Positions 55,439 to 62,412 of a stretch of DNA of 64,000 nucleotides are shown piece after piece; position 1 is the stretch's first letter; every line of letters begins with the position of its first letter. The notes beneath the pieces are model-generated. The model had not been told where the DNA came from and searched no databases. It was given only the letters and a program-made list of their open reading frames with translations. Made by a program: the position numbers and the translations under genes. The DNA is from Nannocystis punicea (GTDB taxonomy: Bacteria > Myxococcota_A > Polyangia > Nannocystales > Nannocystaceae): NCBI RefSeq assembly GCF_026965555.1, contig NZ_CP114040.1:868001-932000 (forward strand). The letters are read 5' to 3'.

Positions 55439-55684
55439 ATGATCGATGTAGTCATGCCCCAGCTGGGCGAAGATATTGCCGAGGGTACAGTCGCGCAGTG
55501 GTTCGTGCGCGAAGGGGATTACGTGGTGAGGGACCAGGTGCTGCTGGAGGTCGAGACGTCGAAGGCCGACACCGAGATCCCCTCGCCGACCAATGGCGTC
55601 GTCACCTCCATTGACGCTGCGGTCGGGGAGGTGGTCCCCAAGCAAGGGCTGCTCTGCCGAATCGACGAGACCCGCACGAGTTGA
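55439..55684 (+). CDS. Stand-alone lipoyl domain protein
   Basis: An 81-residue protein that is one biotin/lipoyl domain: VMPQLGEDIAEGTVAQWF, DQVLLEVETSKADTEIPSP with the modifiable lysine in the ETSKA turn (K42), and closing GEVVPKQGLLCRI. It resembles the lipoyl domain of 2-oxo acid dehydrogenase E2. There is no catalytic E2 domain after it. AGGAGGG lies 8 nt before the ATG. It may be a free acyl or aminomethyl carrier, or a relic of an E2 gene. Confidence 0.85.
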   Translation: MIDVVMPQLGEDIAEGTVAQWFVREGDYVVRDQVLLEVETSKADTEIPSPTNGVVTSIDAAVGEVVPKQGLLCRIDETRTS

Positions 55685-55750
55685 GGTCTCCTTCGACTCC
55701 GCCGAGCAAAGGAACGATTCGCCCGGGTCGAGTGATTCTCGGCGCGGGCG

Positions 55751-57430
55751 TCAGCCGGGGGGTTGGTTGATCTCGCCGAGGCTGAGGCCGCCGGGGTAGG
55801 CGTAGCTGATCCGGCAATCGTAGCCATAGACCTCGATGCCGAACTTGACCGACTGGCTGCGGATGTCGTGCGGGCCGTCGGGGATCAAGAAGCGCGCGTA
55901 GGCGAGGTCGCCGACGCCGAGCGGGGTGAGGGCCGGCAGGGCGTCGCCGTCGAGCTCGATGGTGTCCCAGCCGGACTCCGGGGCGACCACCGTGAGCATG
56001 TCCCAGCCGTAGGTCTCGGGGGTCAGGAAGGTGTAGTTGTTGCGGTGCTGGGCCGTCGGCGGGATGAAGGTGATCGCGGGGTCGCCGAGCTCGGTGGTGT
56101 CCTGCGAGAGGATGTCGCAGTTCTTGGAGATGAAGTCGCCCGGGTACTCGTCGTCGTTCTTGGGCCCGTGCGACTGGTCCTGGCTCAGCATGTAGTGGGC
56201 GACCATGAAGGCCTCGGTGCCCTCGACGCGGAACGAGGCGGCGGTGAGGAGCTCGTGGAACTGGCCCTCGTCGAGCGTCACCTCGCCCTGCTGGTCGCCG
56301 GTGAAGGTGAGGACGGTGCCGTCCTTGTCGGCGATGAAGCGGTAGAGGTCGGGCTCGTCGCTGCGCGGGCGGAACTTGACGACCGCGTAGTCCTTGCCCC
56401 AAGCGGTGCGCGGCGGGACCTGCTCCTCGAGGTAGTCCTTGTAATAGTTCATGCCGGGGCCGGGCAGGCTCATCGCCGGCGAGCCGGTCATGACCGCGAC
56501 CGGGGCGGTGCTGCTGACGCGCATGCCGGTGAAGTCGGCGACGCTGCCGCTTGGCGAGACGATCCGCAGCGCCTGCTGAGTATTGACGGTGTGGGTGGTG
56601 CTGCCGCCGCCGGCCAGCCCCGGGACCTCGCCGCCGCCCTCCGTACCGCCCTGCATGGCGGTCGGCATCTCCACGGTCACCTCGTTTCCGTCGACCATGC
56701 TGATGATGCTGACCCAGCTGGCCGAGAAGTCGGTGTTGTGATAGCTCGGCACCAGGTAGTCCTGGCCCCACGCGTGCGCGGGCAGGAGCAGCGAGGCGTC
56801 GGCGGTCGCGACCTGCGAGGACGAGTACGGGCTGAACTGATAGGCCACCACCGGCACGTCGCTCTCGAGCCGCAGGACCTGCTTGAGGATGCCGGTCTGC
56901 ACCGGCATGGCGTGCTGCGTCAGCGCGGCCGAGTCCTCCGGGAGGATGAAGGTGTGCAGCTGCTTGGGCGCGACCACTGCGGCCTCGATCACCTCGCCTG
57001 CGGCGCCGAAGAGGGTGACGCTGGCGTCGGCGTTGCCGCTGGTGTTGGCGGCGACGACGGCCCACGGCAGGTCGGTGCCGCTGTCGCCGACGGTCGGCGC
57101 GAACAGGCAGCCGGCGCTGGTCAGGTTCATCGCCGCGAGCTCGCAGGTGCTCTCGTCGACCGGGCCGGTGTCGTTGATGTCCGGCATCGCGCCGAGGTCG
57201 AACTTGGCCAAGCCGCCGGTGCTGGTGCCGCTCGGACCGGCGGTGGGCGAGGTCGTGGGCGCGCTCGCGGTCGAGGTGGAGGGCTCGGTGGTGCCAGGGT
57301 TCGCGGTCGTCTCGGTGGCGCCGGAGAGCGAGGCAGTGCCGGTCGTCGTGCCGCCGTCGGTGACGGCTGGGGGCCCAGCGGCACAGGCGCAGAAGAGGAC
57401 GAGGAGGCCAAGGGGTAGGCTGCCGCGCAT
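55751..57430 (-). CDS. IgGFc-binding-protein-like stalked lipoprotein (paralogue 2)
   Basis: A 559-residue lipoprotein with lipobox VLFCAC. A Thr/Ser stalk runs to about residue 80, then CELAAMNLTSAGCLFAPTVGD and VVAYQFSPYSSSQVATADA align with the paralogue at 48849-50657, as does the later SGWDTIELDG / HDIRSQSVKFGIEVYGYDC end. ATG at 57430 starts the signal peptide. It probably serves as an adhesin. No palindromic element was found inside it. Confidence 0.85.
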   Translation of the reverse strand: MRGSLPLGLLVLFCACAAGPPAVTDGGTTTGTASLSGATETTANPGTTEPSTSTASAPTTSPTAGPSGTSTGGLAKFDLGAMPDINDTGPVDESTCELAAMNLTSAGCLFAPTVGDSGTDLPWAVVAANTSGNADASVTLFGAAGEVIEAAVVAPKQLHTFILPEDSAALTQHAMPVQTGILKQVLRLESDVPVVAYQFSPYSSSQVATADASLLLPAHAWGQDYLVPSYHNTDFSASWVSIISMVDGNEVTVEMPTAMQGGTEGGGEVPGLAGGGSTTHTVNTQQALRIVSPSGSVADFTGMRVSSTAPVAVMTGSPAMSLPGPGMNYYKDYLEEQVPPRTAWGKDYAVVKFRPRSDEPDLYRFIADKDGTVLTFTGDQQGEVTLDEGQFHELLTAASFRVEGTEAFMVAHYMLSQDQSHGPKNDDEYPGDFISKNCDILSQDTTELGDPAITFIPPTAQHRNNYTFLTPETYGWDMLTVVAPESGWDTIELDGDALPALTPLGVGDLAYARFLIPDGPHDIRSQSVKFGIEVYGYDCRISYAYPGGLSLGEINQPPG

Positions 57431-57579
57431 GTGCAGATGGTAGGCCGAACACCGTCTCGAGGCGATCGCTCGCGGGTGGAATTGCACCTGACCGAACGGC
57501 CATGCGCGCGGGCGAGCGCCGCTGGCGAATGCCGGCCGCCCTGGCGGCGTGGCAGCCTCGGGGCCGCTTCGGAAAATCA

Positions 57580-58260
57580 ATGGCGCATCACGAGCGGTCG
57601 AGGCACGGGCCCGATCGCCTCACCACGCTCACCACGGAGGCCGCGGCCCGGCTCCGCGGCCGCGATTACGCCGTCGCCGAGGCGCTCCTGAGCGGCTGCG
57701 CCGCGGACGATGCGAGCGGTCACGCCGCTGCGCTGCTCGGCGGCGCGTACTTCCTGCGAGGCGGCATGCGCAGGCGGCGGAGTGCTGCCGCGTCGCACTG
57801 GCGCGGGTGCCCGCGGCGGCGACGGGGAGGTCGAGGCGACGCGCGCGTGGCAGGGCGCACAGGTCGGGGCCGACGCGGCGATACCTTTGCCGGGAGCAGT
57901 TCCTCGAGCACGTGGCGGCGGAGCGGCTTGCGGGCGAGCCGCGGCCGTCGACGCCGAGCTGCGACGACGACGAGCCATCGGCTCCGCGCTCGGAGCTCGC
58001 AGAGGCGCTGCACCGCGTCGGCGACGTCGGCGGAGTGCTGGCCGACGTCGCCGGCGGAGTGCTGCACGCGCTCAGCGACCTGGCCGGGAAGATCGGGATC
58101 ACCGTCGAGGTGTGGACCGGTACCGCGACGTCACCGGCTGCCGCAGGTCGGCGACGAGGCGCTGGCGATCTTCAAGCTGGCGTACATGCGCCGCGCTCTG
58201 TTCGAGAACAACATCGTGCGCACCTGTCCGGGCGAGGCGACGAGCAGGGCAGGCGCGTGA
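57580..58260 (+). pseudogene. Multi-frameshifted gene remnant
   Basis: Coding-like text jumps between frames. TLTTEAAARLRGRDYAVAEA and LLGGAYFLRGG come from the frame of 57580. Next, EQFLEHVAAERLAGEPRPS and VGGVLADVAGGVLHALSDLA lie in a second frame. Then VGDEALAIFKLAYMRRALFE returns to the first. At least two indels are needed. The first part resembles a helical TPR-type start. The original family is not recognised. Confidence 0.55.
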
Positions 58261-58518
58261 CGGGGTCCGACCCGGTGGGATCGAGTGGACACCTTCCCCA
58301 CTCTCGAGCCACCGTCATTTGCAGTGGTACCCCCAATCGGCGTCGACACCGCCTCGCCGATGAGGCCGTCCCGGGGCCATAAGGGTGCGACGATACCGCA
58401 AGGGACTATTGACAGAGGCGCGAAATCGTCCCTCCAAAGAATCGCCCAGGCTATGCCGAATTTCGGCCTGCTACGAACAGTTGACGACGCGTGTGGGCCG
58501 AGTGACTCTGCGCGTTGC

Positions 58519-59697
58519 ATGAGCACGCGCAAGCCGAGGTCGAAGCCCGCGAAGAAGGAGCCCGCGACCCTGGACGAGCTCCTCGAGGAGCTCGCCATAC
58601 ACGGGCAGAATTTTATCGACGGGGAGCCGCTCTGGGACAAGCTCGTCGCGTACGGTGTCGAGCTGATCCCGACGCTTCTGGAGCGCACCGAAGGCGACAA
58701 ACCGTTCAAGCTGGTCGACAAGGCGCTGCAGAGGATTCTCGAGCGGACGGACCCCGATACGCGGGGGCGAGCGGCGAGGCTGCTCGCTGAATCCATCACC
58801 GGAAGGTTCTCGCCCAAGCGCCGCATGATGGCGATTCAGGCCCTTCCGCACGTCTCGGCCAAGGACGCCTCTGCCCACAATCTACTCCTCCACATCGCCA
58901 CGGACCCCACCGATCCCGCCGAAGTACGCGCCGCGGCGTTCCGAACCCTCGCAGAGATGCACCCCGTGGGCGAGCAGGCAGAACGCCTGCTCTCCGTGCT
59001 GAAGTTATACGAAGACGAGTGGTCTTCTGATGAGAAGATGTGCGATGCTCTGCTCTACTGCCTGCGTGAGCACGCGCCCCGGCTCGCCGGGAAGAAGCTC
59101 CTGGAGGATCTCGAGCCGTTCCTGACGCACGAGAGTGAGCGCATCCGTCGCCGGGCGATCGAGCTCCTGGCTGCCTTCGGGGACGTCGACACCGCCGAGG
59201 GGCTTCTCGCGCTCCCCGACGCACCCTCGCATCGAAGCGAGATCTTCGAGGCCCTGAAGAAGATCGGGAGCCGGCCGATCAACCTCCTCGGCCTTCGCCC
59301 CGAGGCGTTCGAGCTGTTCGTGGGTCGATGGTTGAGACGCTCGGGGCACAAGAAGGTGAAAGTCGAGCGGTACTGCAGAGACGATGGCGTCGACGCGACC
59401 TCCTACAAGACGGGCGAGAACGCCTCGGGGGAGGAGATGTTGCAGAAGTGGGTCGTGCAGTGCAAGCGTTACAGCTCCAAGGCGATCGACGAGGAAACGC
59501 TGCGTCAGTTCGCGGAGACAGTCTCTGCTCAGGAAGCCCACTTCGGTCTGTTCGTGACGACCTCGGACTTCACCGCGGGGGCTGTCGATTTCGCCAGGAG
59601 AGACAAGCGCCTGGAGCTGGTCTCCGGCAAGGAGCTCCTCCGGCGCTTGCAGGCGCTCTTCGGAGCAGAGCGCTATTCGATTCGTGTACGAGAGTGA
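58519..59697 (+). CDS. HEAT-repeat protein fused to an Mrr-type restriction endonuclease domain
   Basis: A 392-residue protein. Residues 20-250 are HEAT-like helical pairs (RRMMAIQALPHVSAKDASAH, VRAAAFRTLAEMHPVGEQAE, IRRRAIELLAAFGDVDTAEG). Residues 255-375 form an Mrr_cat domain: EAFELFVGRWLRRSGHKKV, DDGVDA with D292, VVQCKRY with Q314 and K316, and FGLFVTTSDFTAGAVDFA. In Mrr enzymes this fold cuts modified DNA. ATG at 58519 was chosen; earlier starts add sequence without pattern. Its codons are less GC-biased than those of its neighbours. It stands alone, with no methylase beside it. Confidence 0.85.
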   Translation: MSTRKPRSKPAKKEPATLDELLEELAIHGQNFIDGEPLWDKLVAYGVELIPTLLERTEGDKPFKLVDKALQRILERTDPDTRGRAARLLAESITGRFSPKRRMMAIQALPHVSAKDASAHNLLLHIATDPTDPAEVRAAAFRTLAEMHPVGEQAERLLSVLKLYEDEWSSDEKMCDALLYCLREHAPRLAGKKLLEDLEPFLTHESERIRRRAIELLAAFGDVDTAEGLLALPDAPSHRSEIFEALKKIGSRPINLLGLRPEAFELFVGRWLRRSGHKKVKVERYCRDDGVDATSYKTGENASGEEMLQKWVVQCKRYSSKAIDEETLRQFAETVSAQEAHFGLFVTTSDFTAGAVDFARRDKRLELVSGKELLRRLQALFGAERYSIRVRE

Positions 59698-59799
59698 GAG
59701 GGGACGGTGGAGGACCATCCATTGATCGGCGTCTTCAGCATTGAACAATGACCGAGGCGGCCGGGCGACGAATGTGTGTATTCGGGCGCTCGGCCTGCT

Positions 59800-60729
59800 T
59801 CAGGCCCTCGGCGAGTCGGCGAGGGGCGGGAGCGTGGCGACGTAGGCGTCGATCGCGGCGCGCAAGAGCTGGCCGATGAGGGCGAGCGCGTCCGGGGCGA
59901 GCTCGTCGCCGTGCAGCAGCTCGTCGTATTCGGCCATCGCCCGCGAGTACCAGCGGTCGAGGTCGTGCTCGGCGGCGTGCACGGGGTAGATGGCCGTGCG
60001 GCGCAGCTCGAACAGCTCGCCCAGGGCTTCGTGGGGGGAGAACGCGCAGGCGAGGACGGCGAGGGTGCCGAGCCGCGCGGCCTCCCAGGCGTAGGCGCGC
60101 TCGTTGAGCACCGAATCGGTGGTGGCGGCGTCGGCGGCGTCGGCGGCGCAGCGGGCGACGCGGTCGCAGCGCTCGGCCAGGCGGCGCAGCTCTTGACCGA
60201 TCTGCGCGAGGCGGCGGGTGGCGCCGGCTTCGGTGGCCGCGCGCAGGTCGGCGAGGCTAGCGAGCAGGGTGGTGTGCACCGATTCGTCGCAGGCGCGGCG
60301 CAGGTCGTTCAGCAGGTCGGCGGTGTAGTCGAGCGCGAGGCGGGCAGCCGGCGCCCGGGGCCAGGGGAGATGGGCGGAGACGGGCTCGGTGAGCTCGAGG
60401 CCGTCGCCCCAGGCCTCGCCGAAGACGATCGCGTCGCGCAGCGACCACGGCTGCTCGCCGCCGATCGTGTAGCTGGCGCGGCCGCTCATGAAGGTCCACG
60501 GGACGGCGCCGCCGTGGCGCACCATGGCCGCGCGCACGAGCAGCGGGCCGGGATCGTCGTCGTCGATCCCGAGCTCGTCGTTGAGCTCGACCAGGGCCTC
60601 GGCGACCCGCTCGAGCTGTTCGAGGGTGAGGGCGTGAGCGGTGGCGATGGCCAGCAGCGCCGCCGGCTCCTCGGCCGCGACGGCGGCGGCGACCTTGCCC
60701 TCCAGCTCGTCGTCGGTCAGAAGGCCCAT
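59800..60729 (-). CDS. Hypothetical helical protein
   Basis: A 309-residue, mostly helical and acidic protein without signal peptide or membrane segment. The N-terminus (LLTDDELEGKVAAAVAAEEP) is followed by SLRDAIVFGEAWGDGLELTEP and a long helical C-terminal half rich in Ala, Arg and Asp. I do not recognise the family. ATG at 60729 was preferred over TTG at 60771. It ends 100 bp from the convergent Mrr-type gene. Confidence 0.65.
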   Translation of the reverse strand: MGLLTDDELEGKVAAAVAAEEPAALLAIATAHALTLEQLERVAEALVELNDELGIDDDDPGPLLVRAAMVRHGGAVPWTFMSGRASYTIGGEQPWSLRDAIVFGEAWGDGLELTEPVSAHLPWPRAPAARLALDYTADLLNDLRRACDESVHTTLLASLADLRAATEAGATRRLAQIGQELRRLAERCDRVARCAADAADAATTDSVLNERAYAWEAARLGTLAVLACAFSPHEALGELFELRRTAIYPVHAAEHDLDRWYSRAMAEYDELLHGDELAPDALALIGQLLRAAIDAYVATLPPLADSPRA

Positions 60730-60855
60730 GCGTCGAGCGCGACGATAGCGGGCGGCCACTGCGGGGTGCAAGCGAGCTGCGATCGCTCGCAGCGAACGGA
60801 GGGCGCGGGTTCACGCGTCGCCGCGGGCGCGCGAGCACGTGCTCGCATTTGTCAT

Positions 60856-60873
60856 GCTGTCCGAACGGACAGC
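60856..60873. repeat. Palindromic element (single), 8-bp perfect arms
   Basis: GCTGTCCG and CGGACAGC flank AA; cores at 60856 and 60870, 14 nt apart. It lies 10 bp downstream of the SRPBCC stop, so it may act as a terminator. Confidence 0.8.
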
Positions 60874-60883
60874 TAATTCCGCG

Positions 60884-61915
60884 CTACCCGGGCACGGTGG
60901 TCCAGACGTGGTCCATCGCCGGGAACATGATGTCGCTGGGCTGGGGAAGGCCCCGGAGGAAGTCGTCGAGGTAATAGACGGCGACCTCCCAGCCGCTGCC
61001 GGTGCCGCGGGCCTCGTCGGCGGTGCGGCAGGCGAAGTGCTCGAGCTCGAGCAGGGTGCCGGCGTCGCCGCGGGTGAGGCGGAGCTCGACCTCGCTGTCG
61101 CCGAAGTCGCCGTAGCGCCAGGTGGTGCGCAGGCGCGTGGGCGGCTCGCACGCGACGATCTTGCAGGTCGTGGGGTGGGGCTGCGAGAGGTCGAGGACGA
61201 CGGCGCCGCCGACGGCGAAGGTGCCGGACGGCTTGCCGAACCACTTCGGGAGCACCTCGGGGTCGGTCCACGCCGCCCACACGCGCTCGATCGACGCGTC
61301 GAGGCGGCGGCGCAGCAGCGACGACCAGGTGCCGCCGTGATCGCGGATCTCTCGGCCGACGTCCGCGGACCAGCGGAAGTACTCGTCCATCACCTGCATG
61401 CGCTCGGCGTAGCCCCGCTCGGCGAGCTCGTGGGTCGACCAGAAGCCGCGCGGGGTCTGGTCTGCCAGCACGTCGCCGAGGATCGCCAAATGAGCGTGCC
61501 AGCCGGAGGCGGTGCCGACGAGGTCGTCGCGGGTGGCGAGGCGCCGGGTGGTCACGACGAGGCGCACCTTGTCGTCGACCGGGGTGAGCTCGAAGGACAC
61601 TTCGGCGGGCTGGTCCGGGCCGCCCCAGGTGAGCCTCAGCAGCCGCGGGGCTTCGCAGGCGAGCACCGTCTCGACGCCCTGTGCCCCCTCGGCGCTCTTG
61701 TAGCGCTCGGGGTAGGCCTTCTCCGCGGAGAGCGAGGCGTGGTCGAAGCGGAGCTCGGCGCGACCGCCGGGTCGCAGCTCGAACTCGCCGGCCGCGAGCC
61801 AGCGGGCGCGCTTGTCGGATTCGGTGATGTAGCGCCAGACCCGCTCGATGGGGCCGGGGAGCACCCGCTCGAGGCGTACGGTGCCGGGGTCGAGGATCTG
61901 TCCGTGGTCGTTCAT
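60884..61915 (-). CDS. Two-domain AHSA1/SRPBCC protein
   Basis: A 343-residue protein with two SRPBCC (activator-of-Hsp90-like) domains in tandem. The first opens with RLERVLPGPIERVWRYITES and the second with LLRRRLDASIERVWAAWTDP, WFGKPSGTFAVGG following. A helical linker includes GFWSTHELAERGYAERMQVM. These folds bind hydrophobic ligands. The ATG, with AAGGAG upstream, overlaps the stop of the ArsR-type gene, which is the usual regulator partner. Confidence 0.88.
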   Translation of the reverse strand: MNDHGQILDPGTVRLERVLPGPIERVWRYITESDKRARWLAAGEFELRPGGRAELRFDHASLSAEKAYPERYKSAEGAQGVETVLACEAPRLLRLTWGGPDQPAEVSFELTPVDDKVRLVVTTRRLATRDDLVGTASGWHAHLAILGDVLADQTPRGFWSTHELAERGYAERMQVMDEYFRWSADVGREIRDHGGTWSSLLRRRLDASIERVWAAWTDPEVLPKWFGKPSGTFAVGGAVVLDLSQPHPTTCKIVACEPPTRLRTTWRYGDFGDSEVELRLTRGDAGTLLELEHFACRTADEARGTGSGWEVAVYYLDDFLRGLPQPSDIMFPAMDHVWTTVPG

Positions 61916-62247
61916 GGCTGCTCCTTGCATTCGGGGTCGTCTTCCGCGGCGAGCAGGGCCTCGAGCGCGTCGAGCCGCGAGGACCAGAACGCGCGCGTCT
62001 GTTCGACCCATGCCGCCAGTTCGTCGAGGGGTCGTCGGTCGGCGGTGAGGAGGTGTTCGCGGCCCGCGACGCGCCGATGCACGAGGCCGGCGCGCTCGAG
62101 CACGCGGATGTGCTTCGAGACGGAATTCAGCGAGATCGGGAACCGCTCCGCGACGTCGGTCACCCGCGCCTCGCCGCCGCTGAGCCGCTGAAAGATGGCC
62201 CGGCGCGTCGGGTCGGCGAGGGCCGACAAGGTGTGGTCGAGGCTCAT
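61912..62247 (-). CDS. ArsR-family transcriptional regulator
   Basis: A 111-residue winged-helix repressor: LADPTRRAIFQRLSGGEARVTDVAERF, given in part, then PISLNSVSKHIRVLERAGLV as the recognition helix, and RVAGREHLL as the wing. No metal-binding Cys pair of the classical arsenic type is present, as is usual for the SRPBCC-linked branch. It overlaps the SRPBCC gene (ATGA) and probably represses its own operon through the palindrome immediately upstream. Confidence 0.93.
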   Translation of the reverse strand: MSLDHTLSALADPTRRAIFQRLSGGEARVTDVAERFPISLNSVSKHIRVLERAGLVHRRVAGREHLLTADRRPLDELAAWVEQTRAFWSSRLDALEALLAAEDDPECKEQP

Positions 62248-62258
62248 GCGCGAAGATG

Positions 62259-62276
62259 TTCACCCAGATGGGTGAA
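62259..62276. promoter_or_regulatory. ArsR-type operator palindrome
   Basis: TTCACCC-AGAT-GGGTGAA, 12 bp upstream of the regulator's ATG, is a perfect 7-4-7 palindrome in an AT-richer stretch (AATATT adjoins it). Position and symmetry fit autoregulation by the ArsR-type protein. Confidence 0.7.
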
Positions 62277-62371
62277 TATTGCAAGCGCGAAAACATTCGG
62301 GCCCGCAGGGCGTCCAGGTGCCGCTGTGGGCCAGAATGCGCGAATCCGCGCGAGCCCCGGTGGGGCCCGAA

Positions 62372-62389
62372 GGTGTCCGTAAAGACATG
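62372..62389. repeat. Palindromic element (single)
   Basis: GGTG 62372 and CATG 62386 with TCCGTAAAGA between. It lies in the gap between the M1 peptidase stop and the ArsR operator. Confidence 0.75.
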
Positions 62390-62412
62390 TCCTTCGGGCC
62401 CGCCCGCGGGGC

